The notes under the pieces are model-generated. The model was not told the origin of the DNA. It saw only the letters and a program-made list of their open reading frames with translations, and did not search any database. A stretch of 64,000 nucleotides of DNA from contig NZ_JAJAQI010000011.1 in NCBI RefSeq assembly GCF_020523605.1, forward strand, positions 62,001-126,000. Reading direction: 5' to 3'. Shown piece by piece: positions 53,071 to 62,346 of this stretch. The stretch's first letter is position 1. Every line of letters starts with the position of its first letter. A program made the position numbers and the translations under genes. Origin of the DNA: Roseicella aerolata. Its GTDB lineage: Bacteria > Pseudomonadota > Alphaproteobacteria > Acetobacterales > Acetobacteraceae.

Positions 53071-55938
53071 ATGCCGGAAGCGCCGACGCCGACGCGCCTG
53101 CAACCGCCACCCGATCCGCGTGTCGACTATTCCGTCCCTGTCGGCGACACGGTGAAGACCACCACCTGCTACATGTGCGCCTGCCGCTGCGGCATCCGGG
53201 TGCACCTGAAGGACGGCCGGATCCGCTATATCGAGGGCAATCCGGACCACCCGGTGAACCGCGGCGTGATCTGCGGCAAGGGCAGCGCCGGCATCATGAC
53301 GCAGTATGCGCCGGCGCGGCTGAGCAGCCCCCTGCTGCGCGTCGGCGAACGCGGGTCCGGCGAGTTCAGGGAGATCTCCTGGGCGGAGGCGATGGACATC
53401 GCCACCGGCTGGCTGAAGGCGGTGCGGGAGACGGCGCCGGAGAGGCTCGCCTTCTTCACCGGCCGCGACCAGAGCCAGAGCCTGACCGGCTTCTGGGCCG
53501 CGCAATTCGGCACGCCGAATTTCGCCGCGCATGGCGGGTTCTGCTCGGTCAACATGGCGGCCGGCGGGCTCTATTCCATCGGCGGCAGCTTCTGGGAGTT
53601 CGGCGAGCCGGACTGGGACAAGTGCAAATATGTCCTCATGTTCGGCGTGGCCGAGGACCATGACAGCAACCCGATCAAGCTCGGCCTGTCGCGGGTGAAG
53701 GCGCGCGGCGCCAAGTTCGTCTCGGTGAATCCGGTGCGGACGGGCTACTCGGCGGTGGCGGACGAATGGGTCGGCATCCGCCCCGGCACGGACGGGCTCT
53801 TCGTGCTGGCGCTGGTGCATGAGCTGCTGCGCAACGACAAGGTCGATCTCGACTTCCTCGCCCGCTACACCAATGCCGCCTGGCTGGTGGTGCGCAACCC
53901 CGGCGGGGCGGATGACGGGCTGTTTGCCCGCGACGGGAATGGCGCGCCCCTGGCCTGGGACCGGACGCGCGGGGCGATGGATGCCAAGGCCGCCGACCTC
54001 TCCCCGGTGATGGTGGGGGATTACACCCTGCCGGATGGCCGCAAGGCCCAGCCGGTCTTCCACCTGCTGGCCGAGCGCTATCTCTCGCCCGAATACGCGC
54101 CGGAGGCGGTGGCGGAGCGCTGCGGCATCGAGGCCGCGCGCATCCGCCGCATCGCGGCCGAGATCGCGCAGGTGGCCTTCGAGCAGCCGCTGGTGCTGGA
54201 CCAGCCCTGGACCGATGTGTGGGGGCGCCGGCATGAGCAGACCATCGGCCGCCCGGTCGCCTTCCATGCGATGCGGGGAATCTCCGCGCACAGCAACGGC
54301 TTCCATTCCTGCCGCGCGCTGCACCTGCTGCAGATGCTGCTGGGCGCCGTCGATACCCCCGGCTCCTGGCGCTACAAGTCGCCCTTCCCGCGGCCGATCC
54401 CGCCGGGCCCGCCGCCGGCCGGCAAGGGTGCAAAGCCGAACACGCCGCTCACGGGCAACATCCTCTCCTTCCCGCAGGGGCCGGACGACCTGCTGGTGGA
54501 CGATGCCGGGAGCCCCTTGCGCATCGACAAGGCCTTCTCCTGGGAAGCGCCGCTCGCCCTGCATGGGATGATGCACACCGTCATCGGCAATGCCGGGGCG
54601 GGCGATCCCTATCCGATCGACACGCTGTTCATGTTCATGGCCAACATGGCCTGGAACAGCGCCATGAACCCGGGCGAGGTGATCCGTATCCTGACGGAGA
54701 AGCGCCCGGACGGCGAATACGTCATCCCGCATGTCATCTACTCGGATGCGTACTTCTCCGAGACGGTGCCCTATGCCGACCTGATCCTGCCGGACACCAC
54801 CTATCTCGAGCGCTGGGACTGCATCTCGGTGCTCGACCGGCCGATCGGCGGCGCGCATGGCGCGGGCGACGCCATCCGCCAGCCGGTCATTCAACCGGAC
54901 CGGGACGTGCGTCCCTTCCAGGAAGTGCTGATCGAACTCGGCGCCCGGCTCGGCCTGCCGGCCTTCGTGAAGGAGGACGGCAGCCCGCGCTTCAAGGACT
55001 ATCCGGACTACATCGTGAATCACCAGCGCGCCCCGGGCGTCGGGCCGCTGGCCGGCTTCCGCGGCACGGATGGCAGCAAGAAGGGCGTCGGCGAGCCGAA
55101 CCCGGACCAGCTCCAGCGCTACATCGACAATGGCTGCTTCTGGCGCGACCACCTGCCGCCGGAGCAGCACTGGTACAAGCACGCCAACCAGGCCTATCTG
55201 GACGGCGCCAAGGCCATGGGGTTCATCCCGAAGCCCGAGCAGGTGGTGCTGCAGCTCTGGTCCGAGCCCTTGCAGAAATTCCGCCTCGCCGCCGAGGGCC
55301 ATGGCGAGCGGCAACCACCCGATCACTTGCGGGAGCGCGTGCGCACCTATTGCGACCCGCTGCCGATCTGGTACCCGCCGCTCGAGCAGCAGGGCGCCGA
55401 TCTCGGCCGCTTCGACCTCTCGGCCGTGACGCAGCGGCCGATGGCGATGTACCATTCCTGGGGCTCCATGAATGCCTGGCTGCGGCAGATCCATGGATCG
55501 AACAAGCTCTACATGGCCCGCAGCCGCGCCGAGGCGATGGGCCTCGCCCAGGATGACTGGGTCTGGGTCGAGAGCCGCAACGGCCGCCTGAAATGCCAGG
55601 TCTCGCTGATGGAGGGGGTGAACCCCGACACGGTCTGGACCTGGAACGCCATAGGCAAGCGCGCCGGCGCCTGGGGCCTGACGGAGGACAGCCCGGAGGC
55701 GGTGCGCGGCTTCCTGCTGAACCACGTCATCAGCGAATGGCTGCCGGCGCAGGAAGGCTTCCGCGCCGCCAATGCCGACCCGGTGACGGGCCAAGCCGCC
55801 TGGTACGACCTCCGTGTGCGCGTCACGAAGGCGGATGGCCCCGGCGTGACCGAACCCCATTTCTCGACGCTCAAGGACCGCCCGGGCGCACCGCCGCGCC
55901 CGGAGGTCCTGGCCTACAACGCGAAGTCCCCCGCATGA
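53071..55938 (+). CDS. soeA: SoeA-like molybdopterin oxidoreductase, catalytic subunit
   Basis: A 955-residue cytoplasmic molybdoenzyme. The N-terminal [4Fe-4S] cysteines are Cys33, Cys36, Cys40 and Cys68 in TTTCYMCACRCGI and VICGKG. A cysteine in GGFCSVN (Cys157) sits where the molybdenum ligand is expected. There is no twin-arginine signal, unlike phsA/psrA/ttrA-type enzymes. This and the following genes fit SoeABC, the membrane-bound, cytoplasm-facing sulfite-oxidising enzyme first described in Allochromatium and also found in Roseobacters. It would oxidise sulfite to sulfate, for example from taurine or sulfonate breakdown. The ATG is preceded by GGGGGAAG about 11 bases upstream. Needs the cofactor made by the MoeA genes at 27 kb. 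Confidence 0.82.
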   Translation: MPEAPTPTRLQPPPDPRVDYSVPVGDTVKTTTCYMCACRCGIRVHLKDGRIRYIEGNPDHPVNRGVICGKGSAGIMTQYAPARLSSPLLRVGERGSGEFREISWAEAMDIATGWLKAVRETAPERLAFFTGRDQSQSLTGFWAAQFGTPNFAAHGGFCSVNMAAGGLYSIGGSFWEFGEPDWDKCKYVLMFGVAEDHDSNPIKLGLSRVKARGAKFVSVNPVRTGYSAVADEWVGIRPGTDGLFVLALVHELLRNDKVDLDFLARYTNAAWLVVRNPGGADDGLFARDGNGAPLAWDRTRGAMDAKAADLSPVMVGDYTLPDGRKAQPVFHLLAERYLSPEYAPEAVAERCGIEAARIRRIAAEIAQVAFEQPLVLDQPWTDVWGRRHEQTIGRPVAFHAMRGISAHSNGFHSCRALHLLQMLLGAVDTPGSWRYKSPFPRPIPPGPPPAGKGAKPNTPLTGNILSFPQGPDDLLVDDAGSPLRIDKAFSWEAPLALHGMMHTVIGNAGAGDPYPIDTLFMFMANMAWNSAMNPGEVIRILTEKRPDGEYVIPHVIYSDAYFSETVPYADLILPDTTYLERWDCISVLDRPIGGAHGAGDAIRQPVIQPDRDVRPFQEVLIELGARLGLPAFVKEDGSPRFKDYPDYIVNHQRAPGVGPLAGFRGTDGSKKGVGEPNPDQLQRYIDNGCFWRDHLPPEQHWYKHANQAYLDGAKAMGFIPKPEQVVLQLWSEPLQKFRLAAEGHGERQPPDHLRERVRTYCDPLPIWYPPLEQQGADLGRFDLSAVTQRPMAMYHSWGSMNAWLRQIHGSNKLYMARSRAEAMGLAQDDWVWVESRNGRLKCQVSLMEGVNPDTVWTWNAIGKRAGAWGLTEDSPEAVRGFLLNHVISEWLPAQEGFRAANADPVTGQAAWYDLRVRVTKADGPGVTEPHFSTLKDRPGAPPRPEVLAYNAKSPA

Positions 55939-56678
55939 CCTGCCTTCCGGACCCGGTCCCGGGCGCCAAGAAGCTCGGCCTCGTCATCGATCTCGACACC
56001 TGCGTCGGCTGCCAGGGCTGCGCGACCAGTTGCAAGGAGTGGAACGCCTCCGGCCACTCCGCACCGCTGCCGGACTACAAGCCCTATTCGGCGGGCGCCG
56101 AGGGCGTGTGGTTCAACCGCGTCCACAGCTACGAGGCCGGCGAGGGCGCGGCGGGCCGCACGGTCCACTTCCCCCGCTCCTGCCTGCATTGCGAGAACGC
56201 GGCCTGCGTCACCGTCTGCCCGACCGGCGCCAGCTACAAGCGCGCCGAGGACGGCATCGTCCTCGTCAACCATGACACCTGCATCGGCTGCGGGTTGTGC
56301 GCCTGGGCCTGCCCCTATGGCGCGCGGGAGATGGACGAGGACCAGGGGGTGATGAAGAAATGCACCCTCTGCGTGGACCGCATCTACAACGAGACGATCC
56401 CCGAGGCGCAGCGCCAACCCGCCTGCGTCCTCGCCTGCCCGACCAAGGCGCGGCATTTCGGCGACCTCGGCGACCCGGACAGCGCCGTCAGCCGGCTGGT
56501 GGCGGAACGCGGCGGCCAGCCGCTGATGCCGGAGCTCGGCTACAAGCCGGTCAACAGCTACCTGCCGCCGCGCCGCAGGCCGGACCAGGTGCCGGTCGAG
56601 GACGCGCCGACCCAGATGGATATCAAGAACCCCGTCCTGCGCTGGATGGACCGGGTGCTGAGCCGCGCCGAGGGTTGA
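55935..56678 (+). CDS. soeB: SoeB-like iron-sulfur subunit
   Basis: A 247-residue ferredoxin-like electron-transfer subunit with four cysteine sets for four [4Fe-4S] clusters: DTCVGCQGCATSCKEW, SCLHCENAACVTVCPTG, DTCIGCGLCAWACPYG and CTLCVDR with QPACVLACPT. The stretch WNASGHSAPLPDYKPYSAG is typical of SoeB. It overlaps soeA by ATGA and has no signal peptide, so electrons flow from SoeA in the cytoplasm to the membrane anchor. Normal length. Confidence 0.85.
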   Translation: MTCLPDPVPGAKKLGLVIDLDTCVGCQGCATSCKEWNASGHSAPLPDYKPYSAGAEGVWFNRVHSYEAGEGAAGRTVHFPRSCLHCENAACVTVCPTGASYKRAEDGIVLVNHDTCIGCGLCAWACPYGAREMDEDQGVMKKCTLCVDRIYNETIPEAQRQPACVLACPTKARHFGDLGDPDSAVSRLVAERGGQPLMPELGYKPVNSYLPPRRRPDQVPVEDAPTQMDIKNPVLRWMDRVLSRAEG

Positions 56679-56685
56679 GCCGGAC

Positions 56686-57615
56686 ATGAACCCCGCCCCC
56701 TCCATCGTCTTCTTCACCACCGCCTCGGGCGCCGGCTATGGCTTGCTCTTCTGGCTCGGCCTGCTGCGGCCCGTCGGGCTGCTGCCGCAGGCGCCGGAAT
56801 TCGCGCTGGCCTGCCTCGCGCTCGCGCTGGTGCTGGTCACCGCCGGTCTCGCCTCCTCGCTGCTGCATCTCGGCAATCCGCAGCGGGCCTGGCGGGCGCT
56901 GACGCAATGGCGCTCCTCCTGGCTGTCGCGGGAGGGGGTGGCGGCGGTCGCCACCTACATCCCCGCCGGGCTGTTCGGCCTCGCGCTGCTGGCGGACCAG
57001 CCGGGCCTCGCCACCCTCGCCGGGCTGCTCGCGGCGGTCGGGGCTGCGGCGACGGTCTGGTGCACGGGGATGATCTACGCTTCCCTCAGGCCCATCCCGC
57101 AATGGCACCATCCGCTGGTGGCGCCGGGCTACCTGCTGCTCTCGGCCTATACCGGCATGGCGCTGCTGGCCGCCGTCTCGGCCCTCGGCGGCGTGGTCGG
57201 CGGCCTGGCCGGCCTCATCGTCATGCTCGGCATCGCCGGGGTGGTCCTGAAGCTCGCCTACTGGAACAGGATCGACGGGATGCGGCCTGCGGCGACGGCC
57301 GAGAGCGCGACCAGCCTCGGCTTCATCGGCAAGGTCCGCACCCTCGACCCGCCGCATACCGAGACGAACTACCTGCTGCGGGAGATGGGCTTCCGCGTCG
57401 CCCGCAAGCACGCGGCCAGGCTGCGCCGCATCGCGCTGGTGGCGGGCTTCGGCCTGCCGGTCCTGCTCGCCCTCCTCGCCTCGCTGTCCGGCGGCGTCGC
57501 GCCGCTGGCGCTGATGCTGGCGGCGCTGCTGGCCCTCGCCGGCATGCTGGTGGAGCGCTGGCTGATGTTCGCGGAAGCCACGCATACCGTCGCGCTCTAC
57601 TACCGGGGTTCCTGA
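56686..57615 (+). CDS. soeC: SoeC-like membrane anchor (DmsC/NrfD family)
   Basis: A 309-residue integral membrane quinone-reacting subunit with about eight helices (for example GYGLLFWLGLLRPVGLLP, ALVLVTAGLASSLLHLG, FGLPVLLALLASLSGGVAPL). It starts 7 bp after soeB and carries the conserved NPQRAWRALTQWRSSWLSRE block, in the region that docks the iron-sulfur subunit. It would pass electrons to ubiquinone. The anchor completes a soeABC operon with no other genes. Confidence 0.85.
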   Translation: MNPAPSIVFFTTASGAGYGLLFWLGLLRPVGLLPQAPEFALACLALALVLVTAGLASSLLHLGNPQRAWRALTQWRSSWLSREGVAAVATYIPAGLFGLALLADQPGLATLAGLLAAVGAAATVWCTGMIYASLRPIPQWHHPLVAPGYLLLSAYTGMALLAAVSALGGVVGGLAGLIVMLGIAGVVLKLAYWNRIDGMRPAATAESATSLGFIGKVRTLDPPHTETNYLLREMGFRVARKHAARLRRIALVAGFGLPVLLALLASLSGGVAPLALMLAALLALAGMLVERWLMFAEATHTVALYYRGS

Positions 57616-57624
57616 ACGCCCCGC

Positions 57625-59406
57625 TCAGGCCGGTCCGATCCCCGTCTCCTCCTGCCGGCGCTTGTCGATCTCCTCGCCATAGCGCCGCAGCAGATGCGCC
57701 TCGGTCAGCAGGCCGAGGACGCGCTTCTCCGGCCCGTCCACCACCGCCAGCGCCTCGGCCTCCGCCGCCTCGAACAGCGCCATGGCGTTCTTCGCATTGG
57801 TTCCGGGCAGCAGCACGCGGTCGCGGTGGCGGGCCAGCTCGGCCAGCGTCGCGGTCTCGGGCGGCGCCGCATGCGCCTCGGGCACCGAGACGATGCCGGC
57901 ATAGCGCCCTGCCTCGTCGAGCAGCACCACCTGCGCGGTCGCGCCCAGCGGCACGGCCTGGCGGAAGGCGGCCAGTTCCATGGTCGCGGGCAGGCTGCGC
58001 GGGTCCCGCCGCATCAGCCGCCCCGCCGTCAGGTCGTTGATCCAGCCCACGTCATGCGCGCTGCGGATGGCCTCGCCGCGCAGGTGGAAGCGCCAGGTGG
58101 CGAAGGAATAGCCGAAGAGCCGCCGCACGATCAGCCCCGCCACCGCGACGGCCGCCAGCACCAGCCCCGTCACCGCCAGGCTGCCCGTCGTCTCCAGCGT
58201 CAGGAAGGTCATGGCCAGCGGCGCGCCGATGACGGCGGCGCCGAAGGCGCTCATGCCCACCAGCGACAGGATCAGCGGGTCCGGCCCCGGCGGCAGCACC
58301 ATCGCCACCAGCCCCGCGAAGAGCTTGCCGCCCAGCGCGCCGATCAGCAGGGAGGCAAAGAACAGCCCGCCGCGGAAGCCGCTGGCGACCGAGATGAGGG
58401 AGGCGAGCGCCTTGACCAGCATCAGCAGCAGCACGAGGCGCGCTGGCGTTTCCGTGACGAAGGCCAGGTGCAGCGCGCCATGCCCGGCCGAGAGCGCGAC
58501 GGTCGAGACCGTCGCCAGCCCGCCGACGCAGAGCCCGCCGAGCATCAGCCGCAGGGCGCCGGAGGGAATGGCCCGGGCCAGCAGCCGCTCGGTCACCGCC
58601 AGGCCGCGCATCAGCAGGATGGCCGAGAAGCCGCAGAGCACGCCGACCAGGAGCGCGAGCGGGTAGAGCTCATTGTCCACCGGGCCGGTGGCGAGCGTCT
58701 CCACCGCATAGCCCTTCACCTCCAGCGCCCGCGCCACCAGCACGGCGCAGACGGCGGAGGCCACCACGGGGAAGAGCGCGCCGATGCTGTAGCCGCCGAT
58801 CACCAGTTCGAAGGCGTAGAAGGCGCCGGTCAGCGGCGCGTCGAAGGCGGCGGCGATCGCGCCCGCCGTGCCGGCGCCGACCAGCACGCGCAGGTCGCCC
58901 CGCCGCAGCGCGAAGAAGAGGCCGAGCTTCGAGGCGAGCCCGCCGCCCGCCTGGGCATAGCCTGCCTCCAGCCCCACCGAGGCGCCGACGCCGTTGGAGA
59001 GGATGGTCTGCGCCCCGACCACGGCGGCATCGGTGAGCGACAGGCGCCCGCCATGCAGCGCATTGGCCTCGATCGGATCCACCGGCGCCTTGGGCCGCCA
59101 GCGCTTCAGCAGCCGGTTGAGGCCGTAGAGCGCGAGGCCACCGAGGGCCGGCACCAGCAGCAGCCGCCAGTCCGGGATGTAGCCTGCGGCGGAGAGGCGC
59201 ATCCCGGGTGGGATGCCGAAGAGCAGCGCGTGCAGCCCATGCGCCGCCATGCCCATGCCCCAGGCCAGCAGCCCGACCGCGGCGCCGGTGAGCGCGGCGA
59301 GCAGGACGATCGCCACCTCGCTGGTGCGCACCAGGCTGCGCAGCGCCGCGGCCCGGCGGAGTTGGCGAAGGAGGAATTGGACAGGTCGGTGGAGCAAGGC
59401 GGGCAT
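57625..59406 (-). CDS. ClC family chloride channel or proton antiporter with CBS domains
   Basis: A 593-residue ClC protein. The channel part spans about residues 30-430, with SNGVGASVGLEAGYAQ in place of the GREGP motif and GFRGGLFFAS in place of GGxFxPS. Two CBS domains fill the C-terminal 130 residues (GRLMRRDPRSLPATM, RRRYGEEIDK is at the end). CBS domains bind adenine nucleotides and gate the channel. No gating glutamate is clear at the usual place, so channel versus antiporter cannot be decided. The ATG at 59406 gives a normal N-terminus; longer in-frame starts exist. Its 3' end is 9 bp from the soeC stop, convergent. Confidence 0.88.
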   Translation of the reverse strand: MPALLHRPVQFLLRQLRRAAALRSLVRTSEVAIVLLAALTGAAVGLLAWGMGMAAHGLHALLFGIPPGMRLSAAGYIPDWRLLLVPALGGLALYGLNRLLKRWRPKAPVDPIEANALHGGRLSLTDAAVVGAQTILSNGVGASVGLEAGYAQAGGGLASKLGLFFALRRGDLRVLVGAGTAGAIAAAFDAPLTGAFYAFELVIGGYSIGALFPVVASAVCAVLVARALEVKGYAVETLATGPVDNELYPLALLVGVLCGFSAILLMRGLAVTERLLARAIPSGALRLMLGGLCVGGLATVSTVALSAGHGALHLAFVTETPARLVLLLMLVKALASLISVASGFRGGLFFASLLIGALGGKLFAGLVAMVLPPGPDPLILSLVGMSAFGAAVIGAPLAMTFLTLETTGSLAVTGLVLAAVAVAGLIVRRLFGYSFATWRFHLRGEAIRSAHDVGWINDLTAGRLMRRDPRSLPATMELAAFRQAVPLGATAQVVLLDEAGRYAGIVSVPEAHAAPPETATLAELARHRDRVLLPGTNAKNAMALFEAAEAEALAVVDGPEKRVLGLLTEAHLLRRYGEEIDKRRQEETGIGPA

Positions 59407-59733
59407 GCGCCCGCCTGCTTGCCGCAGCGGCGCCGCGGTGGCGAAACACCTTCCGGTGGCCGGCACCACCCGGCCCTGCCTCGGCATGGGCTGCGCGGCT
59501 CCGGGCCGGAGCCGCGCCCCATGCCAGCCGGCATCGATGCTGGCCGGCATGGCTTGTTGCTCGGCGCGCAGCGTCACCCAATCCTGTGCGCGATGCCGGC
59601 CGGCAGGTGTCGGGATTCCTGCCGTTCGGTGGCCCCAGCCGCCTCAGAATGCTGCGGGCGCTTTCATCGCAAGCTCAGGCGCGCCGCCGGTCTGTCACGC
59701 AACGAACACGGCGTCCTGCGGCATGGGGGTATG
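59407..59733. other. Intergenic gap between the ClC gene and a Bug gene
   Basis: 327 bp with no recognised gene. A short inverted repeat (CGGCAGG and CCTGCCG near 59608-59631) is present. The composition is GC-rich with no clear promoter. The region includes the upstream half of the ClC frame, which could be open but lacks plausible protein composition. Confidence 0.4.
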
Positions 59734-60735
59734 TCACTCCGCACGGATGTTGTTCGCCTTCACCACCTCGCCCCAGCGGGCATGGTCGCGGCGCATGATC
59801 TCGCCGAGTTCCTCCGGCGTGCCGCCGCCCGGCTCATCGCCGCGGCTGACGATGTTCTGGCGGATCGTCTGGTCCTGGCAGGCCTGGTTCACCGCGGCAT
59901 TGGCGCGCTGGATGATCTCCCGCGGCGTGCCCTTCGGGGCGAACATCCCGATCCAGGCCAGCACGACAAAATCCTGGATGCCCGATTCGGCCGCGGTCGG
60001 GATGTTCGGGAAGGCCGGGATGCGCTGCGCCGTCGTCGCCATCAGGCCGCGCAGCTGGTTCGCCTGCAGGAAGGGCGCGACCACGCTCGCGCCGTCGCAC
60101 ATGATCTGGAAGCGGCCGGCGATGAAGTCCTGCATGGCCGGCCCGCTGCCGCGATAGGGCACATGCGTCATCTCCGGGCTGCCGATCCTGCTGCGGAACA
60201 GCTCCATCGCGACATGCGACAGGCTGCCCGAGCTGGCCGAGCCGTAATCGACATCGCCGCGCTTCGATTTCGCCCAGTTGGCGAATTCCTGCACCGTATT
60301 GGCGGGAACCGCGGGATGCAGGCAGAAGATCAGCCCGCTGGTCAGCATCATCGCGATCGGCTCGAGCTCGAGCGGATTGAACCGCATGGACGGCATGGTG
60401 TGCGGGTTGATGACCAGCGGGTTGGCATTGCCGACCAGCAGCGTGTAGCCGTCCGGCCGCGCGCGCAGCACCGTCTCGGTGCCCAGATTGCCGCCGGCGC
60501 CGCCGCGGTTGTCGATGACGACCGGCTGGCCGAGCGCCTGCTGCAAGCCGTTCTGCAGCACCCGCGCGGCGAAATCGGTCTGCCCGCCCGGCGGGAAGCC
60601 GACGACCAGGGTGACAGGGCGGGAGGGCCAGGGAGCGGAGGACTGCGCCTGGCCGATCGCCGGCGCGGCGAGCCCGGCGGTGCCGAGAGCAAGGGCGGTG
60701 CGGCGCGTCAGCGCGCCGCGAAGGAGATGGGTCAT
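59734..60735 (-). CDS. Bug-family substrate-binding protein
   Basis: A 333-residue periplasmic receptor. The signal peptide RRTALALGTAGLAAPAIGQ is twin-arginine-like. Landmarks: RPVTLVVGFPPGGQTDFAAR, PVVIDNRGGAGGNLGTETV, RPDGYTLLVGNANPLVIN and HVPYRGSGPAMQDFIAG. GGGAGGCG precedes the ATG. It is divergent from another Bug gene 204 bp away. The two share the signature blocks but differ in the ligand-binding tail; neither has a TctAB neighbour. Confidence 0.9.
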   Translation of the reverse strand: MTHLLRGALTRRTALALGTAGLAAPAIGQAQSSAPWPSRPVTLVVGFPPGGQTDFAARVLQNGLQQALGQPVVIDNRGGAGGNLGTETVLRARPDGYTLLVGNANPLVINPHTMPSMRFNPLELEPIAMMLTSGLIFCLHPAVPANTVQEFANWAKSKRGDVDYGSASSGSLSHVAMELFRSRIGSPEMTHVPYRGSGPAMQDFIAGRFQIMCDGASVVAPFLQANQLRGLMATTAQRIPAFPNIPTAAESGIQDFVVLAWIGMFAPKGTPREIIQRANAAVNQACQDQTIRQNIVSRGDEPGGGTPEELGEIMRRDHARWGEVVKANNIRAE

Positions 60736-60939
60736 GGCTGTCGCCTCCCGGATGGGGCGGCCGGGATGCCGACCGCGGCGGGCGGCGGAGACCGAACACG
60801 GCGCCATCGCCCCAGCCCCAAGCGCATGCGGCCGGGTCCGGTTCGGTCCGCGCCGCCCGGGCCGCCACGCCGGTGCCGACTGGCCCGACTCGCCGGGCTG
60901 GCGCAGAGTGGCGGCAACGCCACCCATCGGGAGGAAGCC

Positions 60940-61908
60940 TTGTCCATCACCCGCCGCGCGGCCCTGGCCGCGCCCGCCCTGCTGCTCGCCGCCCGCGCCG
61001 GGGCCCAGGGGGGCGCCGCAGCGAATTTCCCGAACCGCCCCGTCCGCATCGTCGTCCCCTACACGCCGGGCGGCGTCTCCGACATCACCGCGCGGCTGAT
61101 GGCCGAGCCGCTGGCCGCCATCTGGGGCCACCCCGTCCCGGTCGAGAACCGCGCAGGCGCGGATGGCGTCATCGGGACCGAGGTGGTGGCGCGCAGCGCG
61201 CCGGACGGGCACACGCTCGGCCTCGTCTCGGTGGGGCATCCTGTCAACGCCGCCTTCTACCGGCTGCCCTTCGACACGCTGCGGGACTTCAGCTTCGTCA
61301 CCCAGACCACGGCGACGCCGCTGGTGCTCTGCGCCGGCAAGGGTTTCGGGCCGAACACCCCGGCGGAGCTGGTGGCGCATGCGAAGAGGGATCCGGGCGT
61401 CACCTTCGCCGGCACCGGCGGCGTGGTGCGGCTGGCCCCGGTGCTCTTCGCCCAGCAGACCGGCATCGAGCTGACCTATGTGCCCTATCGCGGCAGCACC
61501 CAGGCGCATCCGGACCTGATCGCCGGGCGGGTGGACATCATGTTCGACACCGTCCCGGCCGCCCTGCCGCATATCCAGTCCGGCAGCCTGAAGGCGCTGG
61601 CCACCACCGGCACGAAGCGCGCGCCGCAGCTTCCCGATGTGCCGACGATCGGCGAAGCCTTCCTGCCGGGCTTCGAGGCCTCGACCTGGGGCATGGTGAT
61701 CGCCCCGGCCAACCTGCCGGAGCCGGTGCTGGCGAAGCTCAATGCCGATTGCGTCGCGGCGCTGCGGCGGCCGGAGGTGGTGGAGAAGCACCGCACGCTG
61801 GGGGCGGAGGTCGTCACCTCCTCCCCCGCCGAGATCCGCGCCTTCACCGAGAGCGAGATGCGCAAATGGGGCGAGGCGGCGCGGAAGGCTGGGATCGTGC
61901 CGCAATAG
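60940..61908 (+). CDS. Bug-family substrate-binding protein (TTG start)
   Basis: A 322-residue receptor with signal peptide RRAALAAPALLLAARAGAQG. Landmarks: RPVRIVVPYTPGGVSDITAR, PVPVENRAGADGVIGTEVV, VPYRGSTQAHPDLIAGRVDI and WGMVIAPANLPEPV. The start is TTG at 60940: GGGAGGAAGCC lies directly upstream and no ATG sits near the signal peptide. It is divergent from the Bug gene at 59734. It is the sixth Bug receptor in the window. A TTG start may keep expression low. Confidence 0.88.
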   Translation: MSITRRAALAAPALLLAARAGAQGGAAANFPNRPVRIVVPYTPGGVSDITARLMAEPLAAIWGHPVPVENRAGADGVIGTEVVARSAPDGHTLGLVSVGHPVNAAFYRLPFDTLRDFSFVTQTTATPLVLCAGKGFGPNTPAELVAHAKRDPGVTFAGTGGVVRLAPVLFAQQTGIELTYVPYRGSTQAHPDLIAGRVDIMFDTVPAALPHIQSGSLKALATTGTKRAPQLPDVPTIGEAFLPGFEASTWGMVIAPANLPEPVLAKLNADCVAALRRPEVVEKHRTLGAEVVTSSPAEIRAFTESEMRKWGEAARKAGIVPQ

Positions 61909-61932
61909 GCGGCACGACCGTCGAAGGGGGCT

Positions 61933-62313
61933 TCAGCCCCCCTCGACCTGCCCGCCCGCCTCCGCCCAGTCCTTGAAGCCGCCGAGGTTGCGGACATCGG
62001 TATAGCCCATGTCCTTCAGCGTCTTGCCCGCCATGGCGGCGCGGCCGCCGGAGGCGCAGTAGGTGATGATGGTCTTCGCCCGGTCGAAGGCCGCCTCGTG
62101 CAGGGCACTGTCGGGATCGGCGCGGAATTCCAGCAGGCCGCGCGGGATGGCCAGCGCGCCGGGCACCTTGCCGGAGGCCGCGACCTCCGGCGGCTCCCGC
62201 AGGTCGACGAAGACCACGTTGGGCTTGCCGTGCATCTCCTTCGCCTCATGCGCGCTGATGCGCGGCACCGCGGCATTGGCGGCCTCCAGCATCTCCTTCA
62301 CGGTGGTCGGCAT
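61933..62313 (-). CDS. Rhodanese-like domain protein
   Basis: A 126-residue single-domain sulfurtransferase. The active-site loop YCASGGRAAM has Cys86 and Arg91, the usual length for a thiosulfate or persulfide rhodanese. VVFVDLREPPEVAASGKVPG (33-52) and the C-terminal GYTDVRNLGGFKDW (103-116) are typical. It is likely to accept or transfer sulfane sulfur in the cytoplasm. It lies beside a MAPEG gene on the same strand and opposite hemW; no fixed operon partner. Confidence 0.9.
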   Translation of the reverse strand: MPTTVKEMLEAANAAVPRISAHEAKEMHGKPNVVFVDLREPPEVAASGKVPGALAIPRGLLEFRADPDSALHEAAFDRAKTIITYCASGGRAAMAGKTLKDMGYTDVRNLGGFKDWAEAGGQVEGG

Positions 62314-62346
62314 GGTGGTTCCTCCCGCTGGGTTCGGAGATCGAGC

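Noticed and set aside
53026-55860. Minus-strand frame of over 900 codons over soeA
   Set aside because: Antisense to soeA and of noise composition.
57694-60900. Very long plus-strand frame antisense to the ClC gene and a Bug gene
   Set aside because: Only the final part (from 60940) is a real gene, the Bug receptor with a TTG start. The upstream portion has no domain-like composition.
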